NCBI GenBank assembly: GCA_027009605.1 | Contig: JALVCY010000565.1 | Coordinates: 1-23,466 of the forward strand | Reading direction: 5' to 3' | Source: Saprospiraceae bacterium | GTDB taxonomy: Bacteria > Bacteroidota > Bacteroidia > Chitinophagales > Saprospiraceae | DNA: 23,466 bases | In this document: piece by piece, positions 6,952 through 14,283 of the stretch | How positions within the stretch are numbered: the first letter of the stretch is position 1 | Layout: each line of letters starts with the position of its first letter | Made by a program: the position numbers and the translations under genes | Notes under the pieces: generated by a model | Databases searched by the model: none | Seen by the model: only the letters and a program-made list of their open reading frames with translations | Told to the model about the DNA's origin: nothing

Positions 6952-9933
6952 CTAATCCAACAGCGCTTTGTAGATAACGGATTGGATGCGCGGGCGGATG
7001 TTGGCTCTATTTAGCTTGCCATTGTGCATAGAAGGGTAAGTTCTATTGGATAAAAATATATATATTAGGTCTTTGTCGGGGTCGGCCCAAACGCAAGTGC
7101 CGGTAAATCCTAAATGCCCGAAAGTAGAGTCAGAAGCCAAGGGCGACATGTTTTCTTTGCGCCGGGGATAAGACGTACTAGGTGCCAATTCTTTTAGGTC
7201 AAAACCCAATCCCCGCCGTGTGTCTTCGGGGACTCTTTGTGTAAATAAATGAACGACATCTTGCGATAAAATACGCTTTCCACCATAAGTACCCCCATTT
7301 AAAAGCATCTGAAAAAGTACCGCTAAGTCATAGCTATCCGAAAATAATCCGGCATGACCTGAAACACCCCCCAACATGGCGGCACCCATGTCGTGGACAT
7401 AGCCCTGAACTAGTGTTTTGCGAAAGTAATGATCTCGCTCCGTAGGGATAATGCGTTGTTTGTCAAAGTAGTTTAGGGGCAAATAGGTCATGGTATGTAG
7501 CCCAAGCTTATCGTAAATATTCTTTTTGACATACACATTCTCCGGTTCATGTGTAATGTTTTGGATGACTCGATTAAATAAGTAAAAGCCTAAGTCGCTA
7601 TATCTATAGCCTTCGGTTTTGCGTAAGTCGGAGTCATATATCCGTTGCCAAATGCTATCCATGTAGCTATCCTTCATAAAGATACCTTTGGCCACCGGGA
7701 CGGAATAGCCGATGCTACTTTTTTTGTGATATAATTTTTTGGACAAAATCTTTCTTCTTCGGTGGTGCCGGCGTCTTCTTCCTACGGAGACCATTGTCTC
7801 TTTGTAAAAGGGTATCCAAGGTTTTAGTCGAGCCCGGTGAGCTAGAATGTCTCTGACGGCAAGGTCTGCTTTGTTTGTGCCGGCTACTTCCGGTAAATAG
7901 GCATCTAGTGTTTGATTAATATCAAAAAGGCCTTCGTCGTATAATTTCATTAAGGAAACGGTAGTGGCAGCCACTTTGGTAATCGAAGCCAAATCATAAA
8001 TGTCATCGTTGCGTACCGGTTTCTTTTGGCTGTAGGTGTGATAACCGTATCCTTTTTGGTAGATGATTTTTCCTCTACGGGCAATGAGTACTTGTGCTCC
8101 GGGGGCGGCTTTGATACGAATCATTTCGTCCAAAATAGTATCTATTGCGGTAAGCGTCTTGGAATCTACCCCGACGGCTTCAGGAATGGTAAAGCCAAAT
8201 CGTTGAATATTTTTGATGGGGACACCTTGGCCGGCAATAAAGCCTTCGGACGCTGTGACCGGTAATCGTCCGGTGATGCTGTTGGCTCCAAAGAGTGCTT
8301 GGGCTGCTAAGTCCTGTGTGTCGTCATCATCTTGGTAGGCGACTAGGACATTTTGCAGACTCTCAAAATACTTTAGGCTGTAGGGATTCCCGAAGATGAC
8401 CACGAGTACTTTGTGCTTGGCGTCTAGGTCTTCGATGAGTTTTCGAGATGACGGAGTGATGCCAAAGTGCTTGGACGGGTGACGGCTCATGTCATGGAGT
8501 CCGATGATGACAAGGTCTTTGTTTTGGGTCAGGGTTAAGATGGATTTTCTTCTGTCGTTAGATACGACTTTGGGGGTATTGTAGTAGGAGAAATTGCCGT
8601 ATTTTAGTGCGGTCTTTTGGAAGGTGCTTTGGGTCGTCTCTCCGATGCTAACGACAGCAATTTTTTGATTTTTGGTGTCCTTGATAGGGACGACGTCCTC
8701 TATATTGCGAGCTAGGGTCAGGGCATTGGCAATGAGTTTTCTTTTCAGTACTTTTTTGCGGGGGTGGTTGAGATCTTCGTAGAGATGCGCCAAGGGTTTG
8801 GGATGGTAGTCATTTAAGCCTGCTTGATATTTGGCATGGAGTATTTTTTTGGTACTTTCGTAAATACGTTCCCAAGTCAATCTGCCATCAGCAATATATT
8901 GTTTGATGGTTTTGAAGGCTGCAGGCGTATCTCCGGGGAGTAAGAGAATATCATTTCCCGCAAGGATGGCTTCCGCTTCGACTTCGCCCGGTTTGAAATA
9001 TTTGGTTACGCCCTTCATTTCTAGGCCATCGGTAAAAATGAGTCCTTTGAACTTGAGCTTATGCTGGAGTAGATTAGTGACTACATTTTGGGATAGGGAC
9101 GTTGGGCGGTGTTTGCTGGTGTCTAAGGCAGGAATGTTAAGGTGAGCGACCATGATACTCTTTACACCTTGATTGATGAGTACTTTGAAGGGGTAAAGCT
9201 CCAAGGAGTCTAGCCTAGCTAAGCTATGCGGAATTGTCGGAAGGTCTTTGTGCGAATCTACATCCGTGTCTCCATGCCCGGGGAAGTGTTTGGCGCAAGC
9301 AATCACTTTTTGGTCTTGCATCCCCAGCATATACATAAAGCTTTTGGCAGAGACATTGTATTTGTTTTCACCAAAAGAGCGGTCATTGATAATTGGGTTA
9401 TTGGGATTGTTATTGACATCACTGACCGGTGCAAAATCAACGTGAATCCCTAGCCGGACACAATCTTTAGCGATTTCGCTACCGGCTTGATAGATTAGGC
9501 TGTTTTGGCGAATGGCACCCAAAGCTATATTGTGTGGGTAAACAATCGTGCTATCCAATCTCATGCTCACCCCCCATTCTCCATCAATGGCAATCATCAA
9601 AGGAAATTTGGAGATGGCTTGAAAGTGGTTGGTCAATTGCAATTGATCGGATGGATGTCCCTTGAAAAAGCAGACACCACCGACGTGGTAATTGTTGATT
9701 AGTTCTTCTGCCTTTTTGTTTAGGTCGGTATCGTGTGCTTTTCGATTCGCCCGAATCATAAATAATTGGCCGAGTCGTTCGTCATCCGTCATACTGTTAA
9801 AAACGGAATCCACCCAGATCTGCTCATTTTGCGATGTTATATCTTGATGCTTAGAATGGATGGTCTTTTGGCGGATAGGAACCCCCAAAACGAATAGGAA
9901 AGTAAACAGTGCCGTGGCATGAAATCTCAACAT
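6952..9933 (-). CDS. Glycoside hydrolase family 3 (NagZ-like) fused to a serine beta-lactamase/esterase-like domain, exported
   Basis: Numbered from the ATG at 9933 (993 residues), the protein begins with a signal-peptide-like MLRFHATALFTFLFVLG. The GH3 catalytic barrel carries the NagZ motif KHFPGHGDTDVDSH (about 215-228) and the nucleophile region IFTDGLEMKG with Asp302. A GH3 C-terminal alpha/beta domain follows (about 420-565). The last part is a class C beta-lactamase-like hydrolase with SITK (Ser650, Lys653), YSD (Tyr778) and HLG (His940). GH3 NagZ enzymes release N-acetylglucosamine from cell-wall fragments; the role of the hydrolase domain is not known here, but the fusion recurs in Bacteroidota. 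The frame extends to a GTG at 10044, but those residues precede the signal peptide. A run GRRRRHHRRRK (about 718-728) inside the hydrolase domain is unusual. It diverges from tsaB. Confidence 0.9.
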   Translation of the reverse strand: MLRFHATALFTFLFVLGVPIRQKTIHSKHQDITSQNEQIWVDSVFNSMTDDERLGQLFMIRANRKAHDTDLNKKAEELINNYHVGGVCFFKGHPSDQLQLTNHFQAISKFPLMIAIDGEWGVSMRLDSTIVYPHNIALGAIRQNSLIYQAGSEIAKDCVRLGIHVDFAPVSDVNNNPNNPIINDRSFGENKYNVSAKSFMYMLGMQDQKVIACAKHFPGHGDTDVDSHKDLPTIPHSLARLDSLELYPFKVLINQGVKSIMVAHLNIPALDTSKHRPTSLSQNVVTNLLQHKLKFKGLIFTDGLEMKGVTKYFKPGEVEAEAILAGNDILLLPGDTPAAFKTIKQYIADGRLTWERIYESTKKILHAKYQAGLNDYHPKPLAHLYEDLNHPRKKVLKRKLIANALTLARNIEDVVPIKDTKNQKIAVVSIGETTQSTFQKTALKYGNFSYYNTPKVVSNDRRKSILTLTQNKDLVIIGLHDMSRHPSKHFGITPSSRKLIEDLDAKHKVLVVIFGNPYSLKYFESLQNVLVAYQDDDDTQDLAAQALFGANSITGRLPVTASEGFIAGQGVPIKNIQRFGFTIPEAVGVDSKTLTAIDTILDEMIRIKAAPGAQVLIARRGKIIYQKGYGYHTYSQKKPVRNDDIYDLASITKVAATTVSLMKLYDEGLFDINQTLDAYLPEVAGTNKADLAVRDILAHRARLKPWIPFYKETMVSVGRRRRHHRRRKILSKKLYHKKSSIGYSVPVAKGIFMKDSYMDSIWQRIYDSDLRKTEGYRYSDLGFYLFNRVIQNITHEPENVYVKKNIYDKLGLHTMTYLPLNYFDKQRIIPTERDHYFRKTLVQGYVHDMGAAMLGGVSGHAGLFSDSYDLAVLFQMLLNGGTYGGKRILSQDVVHLFTQRVPEDTRRGLGFDLKELAPSTSYPRRKENMSPLASDSTFGHLGFTGTCVWADPDKDLIYIFLSNRTYPSMHNGKLNRANIRPRIQSVIYKALLD

Positions 9934-10064
9934 GTGCTTGGTTTTGGTGGTAAGACGCAAAATATGCCTTACCTTTGTCATTAGATAACTAAACGACAAA
10001 GTAAGTTTTTTTGTTGAAAGCCACAACTTACTTGTTGATTCCACTTGTAAAATAATTGTTATTT

Positions 10065-10745
10065 ATGAATCCACTGCTTTTATCTCTCGAAACTTCAGGG
10101 GAGATTTGCTCTGTTTGTATTAGTTACGGCAAAGATGTGCTTTCGTTGCAAGAATCCACAGAGAGTTATTCGCATGCTTCAGAAATAACTCTTTTGATAG
10201 AAAAGGCACTCCAAACAGCCGGCAAAGAGATGAAAAACTTGGATGGAGTCGTGGTTAGTGACGGCCCCGGCTCTTACACCGGTTTGCGGGTCGGGTTGTC
10301 AGCGGCAAAGGGCTTGTGTTATGGATTAGGTATCCCTTTGGTGGCGGTTAATAGTTTGGACGCATTGGCCTATTTTGCGCAAGCGGAATATGGGGATGCC
10401 CTCTACTTCTCGATGATTGATGCCCGCCGAATGGAGGTGTATATGGCCGGTTATGATGCCAATATGGAAGAGATATTCCCCAAGAGTGCAGTTGTCCTTA
10501 CGGAAAAAACTTTTGATGAATGGTTGCCTTCGAACCGAAAAATAGTCTTGTGCGGAAGTGGGGTTGAAAAATCAAAGACCTTATATACAGGGAAATCCTT
10601 TGTTTTTGTGGAAACGGTGCTGTCTTCTACTCATTTAGTGTTGCCCGGATTGGTTGCCTTTCGGCAAAAAGCCTTTGTGGATTTGGCGGGGCATACACCT
10701 TTTTACTTGAAACCACCGAATATTACCAAGCCAAAGGTTCAATAA
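10065..10745 (+). CDS. tsaB: tRNA threonylcarbamoyladenosine biosynthesis protein TsaB
   Basis: TsaB partners TsaD and TsaE to make the t6A modification at position 37 of ANN-decoding tRNAs. This 226-residue protein has the ASKHA-fold start (LLSLETSGEICSVCI) and the family hallmark DGPGSYTGLRVG at about 66-77, followed by LSAAKGLCYGLGIPLVAVNSLDALA. The ATG at 10065 is chosen over the in-frame TTG at 10056 because the fold begins right after it. It diverges from the GH3 fusion gene with about 130 bases between starts. The C-terminal third is less conserved, as is usual for TsaB. No terminator is evident downstream. Confidence 0.95.
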   Translation: MNPLLLSLETSGEICSVCISYGKDVLSLQESTESYSHASEITLLIEKALQTAGKEMKNLDGVVVSDGPGSYTGLRVGLSAAKGLCYGLGIPLVAVNSLDALAYFAQAEYGDALYFSMIDARRMEVYMAGYDANMEEIFPKSAVVLTEKTFDEWLPSNRKIVLCGSGVEKSKTLYTGKSFVFVETVLSSTHLVLPGLVAFRQKAFVDLAGHTPFYLKPPNITKPKVQ

Positions 10746-10921
10746 CGTAGGTTTATGGTACAGCGATTTAGCGGTCTCACGGTGAGTCCCTACTTAGATT
10801 TAGAGTGATTTATGCTGAACAGTGATAATTTTTTAACAATTATTTGATGATTTTTTGGCGAAAAAATAAAGGGAAGAAGTGGCTTGAAAAGTTGTTTTTG
10901 TCCGCTAAATGCTAAAAAATG

Positions 10922-10941
10922 CCCGTTTTCTCAGAAAAAAG
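10922..10941. promoter_or_regulatory. Palindromic 20-base element, copy 1 (possible operator)
   Basis: The sequence CCCGTTTTCTCAGAAAAAAG contains the perfect inverted repeat TTTTCT-C-AGAAAA. The identical 20 bases occur again at 14090-14109. Here it lies 55 bases upstream of the -7 box of the first ArsR gene. A shared regulator-binding site is inference. Confidence 0.5.
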
Positions 10942-10996
10942 TACAAAAAAAGTAAAAATATTCGTTTTAAATATAACAAAAAAAGTAAATTTGTGA

Positions 10997-11004
10997 TACC
11001 TTTG
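10997..11004 (+). promoter_or_regulatory. Bacteroidota -7 box for the first ArsR gene
   Basis: TACCTTTG is a full TAnnTTTG match, 98 bases upstream of the ATG at 11103. The -33 region is A-rich and shows no TTG at the usual distance. Confidence 0.5.
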
Positions 11005-11102
11005 AACCATCAAACAAATGACAACAAATTTGATATAGGGGATTTTTTGGTATAAAAGTTGCCTTTATGTTGTTGTTGTTTAATTATTGAAAAAACATAG
11101 TA

Positions 11103-11441
11103 ATGAGAAAACAAGAGAACGAAACTGTCGTGCTGAAAAAAGGCGACAATGACATTAAGCTTGATTATATCGAGTTAAGAAAAGCAGTATTAGTATTGCG
11201 TGCCGTCAACCACAAATTGCGTCAAAAGATGCTGGAGTTGATTGAGGCCGATGGTCAAATGACCGTGACTAATATTTATGTGAAGCTCCGTTTGGAGCAG
11301 TCTGTTGCTTCCCAGCATTTGGCGATTTTGCGTCGTGCCGGTGTGGTGAAAACGACTAGACAAGGTAAGTTTATTTACTATTCGGTGAATGAAGATCGCA
11401 TTGATCAGATTTCTCGTTTGGTAGAAGAATTGGCCTCGTAA
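11103..11441 (+). CDS. ArsR-family winged-helix transcriptional regulator (first of tandem pair)
   Basis: The 112-residue protein has one ArsR-type winged helix. ELRKAVLVLRAVNHKLRQKMLELI leads into the recognition unit IYVKLRLEQSVASQHLAILRRAG and the wing VVKTTRQGKFIYYSVNEDRI. It contains no cysteine, so the classical metal-binding ELCVCDL site of arsenic and cadmium sensors is absent; the signal it reads is unknown. The start follows a 98-base leader from a TACCTTTG box, and a strong terminator follows 50 bases after the stop. The next gene is a paralogue in the same direction (LRLEQSVASQHLAILRRAG versus LDLKQSITSQHLQILRQAG), suggesting local duplication. No metal transporter or resistance gene is adjacent. 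Confidence 0.9.
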   Translation: MRKQENETVVLKKGDNDIKLDYIELRKAVLVLRAVNHKLRQKMLELIEADGQMTVTNIYVKLRLEQSVASQHLAILRRAGVVKTTRQGKFIYYSVNEDRIDQISRLVEELAS

Positions 11442-11490
11442 GACCATGTCAAATAAATTATATTTGGGAAATTCCTGAATATGTTGGATG

Positions 11491-11528
11491 AAAATGCTGA
11501 AACAGTCTCTGTTTTAGCATTTTTTTTT
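11491..11528 (+). terminator. Rho-independent terminator between the two ArsR genes
   Basis: AAAATGCTGAAACAG (11491-11505) pairs with CTGTTTTAGCATTTT (11509-11524) over 15 positions with one G-U pair and a 3-base loop. A run of eight T residues ends at 11528. The outer A-U pairs use part of that T run. Confidence 0.85.
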
Positions 11529-11595
11529 GCTTTTTGTTGGCTAGTTGGTGAAAAATAACCATCTTTGCTTTGACTATTACAAAACATACAACATA

Positions 11596-11910
11596 ATGGG
11601 AAAAGCTATGACCAGTATTAATATTGGGAAGGTCAAGGTTTCCGCGGAAATTCTACGCGCATTGACACACCCCCTTCGGCTTGAGATTTTAGACTATATT
11701 GATAAGCATCATGTAGTGAATGTGAAAAGTATTTATAAAGAACTCGACTTAAAGCAGTCTATTACTTCTCAACATCTCCAAATTTTACGGCAAGCAGGTT
11801 TAGTGATTACAAAACGTGATGGCAAGTTTATTAACTATGCTATTGATTACTCCAAAATCCGGGATGCTGTGAATGCCATTGATCGATTTTCTAGCGAAGT
11901 GACTGAATAG
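11596..11910 (+). CDS. ArsR-family winged-helix transcriptional regulator (second of tandem pair)
   Basis: From the ATG at 11596 the protein is 104 residues long. The helix-turn-helix covers VKSIYKELDLKQSITSQHLQILRQAG, followed by the wing LVITKRDGKFINYAIDYSKI. Like its neighbour it has no cysteine after this start and no recognisable metal site. An in-frame start at 11545 would add 17 residues unlike the family. A near-consensus box, CATCTTTG (about 11566-11573), lies between the two starts and supports the shorter form, and an ATG at 11608 is also possible. The terminator upstream implies separate transcription from the first copy. Downstream begins a 700-base repeat island, so no regulated partner is obvious. 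Confidence 0.88.
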   Translation: MGKAMTSINIGKVKVSAEILRALTHPLRLEILDYIDKHHVVNVKSIYKELDLKQSITSQHLQILRQAGLVITKRDGKFINYAIDYSKIRDAVNAIDRFSSEVTE

Positions 11911-11987
11911 TCGTATAGGCTTTTGTTTGTTAGGAGGTTATGATTAAGTCTCGTGCCATCTGTATTAGGTATGACTCTTCGATATTT

Positions 11988-12006
11988 GAGTCTGCTCTGA
12001 AAAGTG
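11988..12006 (+). repeat. TCTGCTCYGAAAAGTCGG repeat, copy A
   Basis: GAGTCTGCTCTGAAAAGTG here matches copy B at 12161-12181 and, reversed, copy C at 18598-18618. A shorter, imperfect reversed copy lies at 12486-12502. All copies sit in gene-free islands. Confidence 0.65.
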
Positions 12007-12127
12007 TTCAATTTTAAAATAACTAAAATTTTATCCTGTTTGGAGTTTTGTTTGACTATTTAAGCGATAGCACTGGTAATCAGCTAGTTGTGAGAGTTGG
12101 TTGATTGCCTTCGGCGTTCAAGTAGCA

Positions 12128-12181
12128 AGATTTCTTTGCTGCCTACCTGTTATACCGTTGAGTTTGCTCCGAAAAGTCGGG
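12128..12181 (+). repeat. Composite repeat: 26-base segment, octamers, and copy B of the GAAAAGTCGG repeat
   Basis: Bases 12128-12153 match 4226-4251 with 23 of 26 identical. Two octamers of the CGTTAAAC family overlap or follow it (TGTTATAC, CGTTGAGT; 12149-12164). These run straight into GAGTTTGCTCCGAAAAGTCG (12161-12180, extended by a further G at 12181), so three repeat types are joined end to end. A phrase with TTGATTGCCTTCGGCG at about 12101-12116 resembles TTAATTGCCTTCGGTG at 4273-4288. Confidence 0.65.
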
Positions 12182-12249
12182 TGTGGTGGTTTGTTCTTGA
12201 GTCCACAAAACTTTATTTGGATTCTTTATAACTAGTGCGACCGAGACAA

Positions 12250-12422
12250 GGTGTCGCCCCGCTGGGGCTTCTAGTATCGTGCGATGTTGTCTGTTACAAT
12301 GGTGTCGCCCCTACGGGGCTGCCAATAGATGAAATAGTAGAAATACATAAGCCTGAGCCCCATCGGTGCGATATCTTTGTAAGACTAAAATAGTAGGGAA
12401 ATAGCTCCATGGGAGCGGCACC
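12250..12422. repeat. REP/BIME-like mosaic of four 20-base hairpin units, two in each orientation
   Basis: Two plus-strand units, GGTGTCGCCCCGCTGGGGCT (12250-12269) and GGTGTCGCCCCTACGGGGCT (12301-12320), start 51 bases apart. Two minus-strand units follow at 12356-12375 and 12403-12422, 47 bases apart; reversed they read GATATCGCACCGATGGGGCT and GGTGCCGCTCCCATGGAGCT. Each unit carries a short hairpin with a 3-base loop and an unpaired 5' GGTGTC-like head, the arrangement of bacterial REP sequences grouped as BIMEs. Units 1, 2 and 4 pair perfectly and unit 3 has one mismatch. No REP-associated transposase gene is in the window. Confidence 0.75.
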
Positions 12423-12485
12423 ACGCTGCACTAGGGCATTGTAGCCAAACATAATTTTGGGAAGCCAAGATCAAACCACTACATA

Positions 12486-12502
12486 CGACTTTTCAGAGAG
12501 TC
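12486..12502 (-). repeat. Imperfect reversed copy of the GAAAAGTCG repeat (copy D)
   Basis: CGACTTTTCAGAGAGTCC is a shortened reverse copy of the motif at 11988 and 12161. It lies on the far side of the REP-like mosaic, so the motif brackets the mosaic in opposite orientations. Confidence 0.45.
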
Positions 12503-12564
12503 CAACCTGAAAATCTTTAACTCTACTTTTTCCGCAGATTTAATTTCCGGTAGATTTTTTCTCA

Positions 12565-12592
12565 CTCACTACTCACCACTCACTACTCACCA
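12565..12592. repeat. 14-base tandem repeat, two copies
   Basis: CTCACTACTCACCA occurs twice without a gap, with a partial third copy on the left. It lies just past the 3' end of lspA (minus strand). Confidence 0.75.
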
Positions 12593-12613
12593 CTTTCTTT
12601 CTTGGACAAAGCC

Positions 12614-13357
12614 TTAATTAGAAGCTTCCTGATTTTCCGCAAGGGGCTGATTGGTGCTCTCCTTTTGTTTGGGTTGAAATTGGGCATAACGATTGAAGGT
12701 TTTGCGCATAAACAAGAAAATACTCAAGACTCCTATGGAAATGGACGCATCGGCAATATTGAAAACCGGCCTAAAAAATTCAAAAGATTGGCCATGTAAT
12801 ACCGGAAACCAATCCGGATAGGTGGTTTTTAGTAAAGGAAAGTAAAACATATCGACGACTTTTCCCTCTAATAAAGAGCCGTATCCTCCGCCTTGGGGCA
12901 AAAATTGAGCGATACCACCGTGATAAGGGCTATCAGAAAAGATGACACCATAAAAAATACTATCCACTATGTTGCCCATGGCACCGACCAAAATAAGCGT
13001 AATGGCAATAATGAAGGGAATGGGCGCTTTTTCTTTGATTAGGAAGCGTAGTGCGCCCCCCAAAGCGATGATGAAGATGATTCGGAGTAAGGTGAGTAAG
13101 ATTTTGCCCCATTTGCCGCCCAATTCTAGCCCGAAGGCCATGCCCGGATTTTCTACAAAATGTATAAATCCCTTCCCGTTGGGCAGGATGGGAATCAAGT
13201 CCCCATAGTTCATATTGGTTTTTACCCAAAATTTGAGCCATTGGTCGAGCCCCAAAATGATGACAAATAATGAAATTGCTATAATAGTCCTTTTATTCAA
13301 AACAAGCTGATTTTGGTCTGATTGGTTGCGAATGGGTGTTTTTTTGACTTTACCCAT
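12614..13357 (-). CDS. lspA: Lipoprotein signal peptidase (signal peptidase II)
   Basis: LspA is the inner-membrane aspartyl protease that removes signal peptides from prolipoproteins. From the ATG at 13357 the protein is 247 residues. It has a first membrane helix (about 23-38) running into the family DQWLKFWVK, then hydrophobic helices with the catalytic aspartates in GAMGNIVDSIFYG (Asp132) and FNIADASISIG (Asp203). It is longer than the roughly 160-170 residues of proteobacterial LspA because of a loop between the two active-site motifs, as in other Bacteroidota, and a polar tail. A GTG at 13375 would add six residues. A near-consensus CAACTTTG box lies just upstream on this strand (about 13393-13400). 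It stands alone; the TPR protein in this window is a likely lipoprotein client. Confidence 0.96.
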   Translation of the reverse strand: MGKVKKTPIRNQSDQNQLVLNKRTIIAISLFVIILGLDQWLKFWVKTNMNYGDLIPILPNGKGFIHFVENPGMAFGLELGGKWGKILLTLLRIIFIIALGGALRFLIKEKAPIPFIIAITLILVGAMGNIVDSIFYGVIFSDSPYHGGIAQFLPQGGGYGSLLEGKVVDMFYFPLLKTTYPDWFPVLHGQSFEFFRPVFNIADASISIGVLSIFLFMRKTFNRYAQFQPKQKESTNQPLAENQEASN

Positions 13358-13607
13358 AACGACAAAAGCCTCCACAAGTTATTAGCGAAAGCACAAAGTT
13401 GCGAAAAGAATAGCAATTTTTTAGACTAGGCACTAATTTTCTTTGCCTATGATTCCTTGTTTTTTGGGGTAGGCTCAAAGTTTTAGTACTTGAAGCCCGC
13501 AGCTAATAGGATAAGGACAGTCCCATTAAAAAAAATGAAAGCAGTTTCTGTCGCCCTTTGATTCTCTACCTTGCCACAAATTTTTGTAAATTTTCTTGCG
13601 CCTATAC

Positions 13608-13639
13608 CGCTAAATTGCTAAATCGCTATACCGAAACCT
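13608..13639. repeat. Octamer repeat, CGTTAAAC family, copy 3
   Basis: Four 8-base units in register, CGCTAAAT, TGCTAAAT, CGCTATAC and CGAAACCT, match the period and consensus of the octamers at 4247-4278 and 21362-21393. The remainder of the 376-base gap between lspA and dodecin (13358-13733) shows no gene, RNA or clear promoter beyond the weak lspA box. Confidence 0.6.
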
Positions 13640-13733
13640 AAGCAGGTAATATTGGCAGCTTTTTTGCGTTGTGATAACCAGCTTCGGTTGCGAAGTCATT
13701 GAACCCTATTCCTAATCAAAAAAAAAGACTAAT

Positions 13734-13934
13734 ATGTCAGTACTAAAAGTAATAGAAATCCTAGGAGACTCTAACAAGAGCTGGGAAGATGCTACTGCCA
13801 AAGCCGTGAAAAAGGCTTCTAAAAGCATCAAGGATATTCGCTCTGCCTTTGTGCAGTCCCAAAGTGTGACGGTGAAAGACGGTAAAGTTTCGTCTTATCG
13901 TGTCAACTTGAAGGTTACCTTTCTCGTGAAGTAA
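13734..13934 (+). CDS. Dodecin family flavin-binding protein
   Basis: Dodecins are small dodecameric proteins that store or buffer flavins in the cytoplasm. The 66-residue length is exactly typical. SVLKVIEILGDSNKSWEDATAKAVKKASKSI is the first strand plus helix, and Trp17 in the SWEDA motif is the residue that stacks on the flavin. DIRSAFVQSQSVTVKDGKVSSYRVNLKVTFLV gives the remaining two strands. The start is the only sensible ATG. The gene is monocistronic: a long gap precedes it and a terminator hairpin follows 16 bases after the stop. I see no TAnnTTTG box directly upstream. Confidence 0.94.
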   Translation: MSVLKVIEILGDSNKSWEDATAKAVKKASKSIKDIRSAFVQSQSVTVKDGKVSSYRVNLKVTFLVK

Positions 13935-13950
13935 GGGCCAAAAATCTGAA

Positions 13951-13994
13951 TTGGTTAGCATTCCGATACTTTTGGGTGTGCTAACTAATTTTTT
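13951..13994 (+). terminator. Rho-independent terminator after dodecin
   Basis: TTGGTTAGCA (13951-13960) pairs with TGCTAACTAA (13979-13988) over 10 positions with one G-U pair. The loop is 18 bases, and six T residues follow. Confidence 0.75.
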
Positions 13995-14089
13995 GAATAA
14001 TGTTATAGTATTTTACCTACGTTTAGCCTTTCATCAGGTTAATGTAGGGGTTTTCGTTGTGACATTATTTTAGAGTAAAAAAAATATTT

Positions 14090-14109
14090 CCCGTTTTCTC
14101 AGAAAAAAG
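14090..14109. promoter_or_regulatory. Palindromic 20-base element, copy 2 (possible operator)
   Basis: The 20 bases are identical to 10922-10941, including TTTTCT-C-AGAAAA. Here the element lies 95 bases upstream of the -7 box of the DksA/TraR-like gene. The rest of the 349-base gap (13935-14283) holds the dodecin terminator, a weak CCTAC/GTAGG hairpin (14016-14048) and the promoter box. Confidence 0.5.
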
Positions 14110-14204
14110 GAACAGAATTCCATTTTTTATACCGTAAAATAGGTGTGGCGTAAAATTAAATTTTGTTTAAGAAAAATTTAACACTTTTTTTTCATCCCAT
14201 TCAC

Positions 14205-14212
14205 TACCTTTG
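14205..14212 (+). promoter_or_regulatory. Bacteroidota -7 box for the DksA/TraR-like gene
   Basis: TACCTTTG followed by CATAACG is a full TAnnTTTG match, 71 bases before the ATG at 14284. The -33 region is T-rich without a clear TTG. Confidence 0.6.
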
Positions 14213-14283
14213 CATAACGAAAAGAAATTTTTACCCGCCCGTCTTATTTATCTATTTCTGTTTTTTAACAAAAATGAAGACCT

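Larger units (their letters stand above)
10746..11102. other. AT-rich intergenic region upstream of the ArsR pair
   Basis: The stretch holds a degenerate inverted repeat, CTCACGGTGAG with TCCCTAC, at about 10776-10793. A 22-base phrase at 10795-10816 recurs at 17375-17396 with 18 of 22 identical. The 20-base palindromic element at 10922-10941 and a promoter box at 10997-11004 are listed separately. There is no open frame worth calling. Confidence 0.5.

Noticed and set aside
9934..10044. N-terminal extension of the GH3 fusion from a GTG start
   Set aside because: The extra 37 residues precede a signal peptide that starts at the ATG at 9933; they would occupy most of the divergent promoter region with tsaB.
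10746..11102. Riboswitch or small RNA in the gap before the ArsR pair
   Set aside because: Only short, poorly conserved hairpins are visible and no known aptamer core could be recognised by eye.
12565..12592. 14-base tandem repeat as a phase-variable switch for lspA
   Set aside because: It is past the 3' end of lspA, only two copies long, and lies in no coding frame or promoter.
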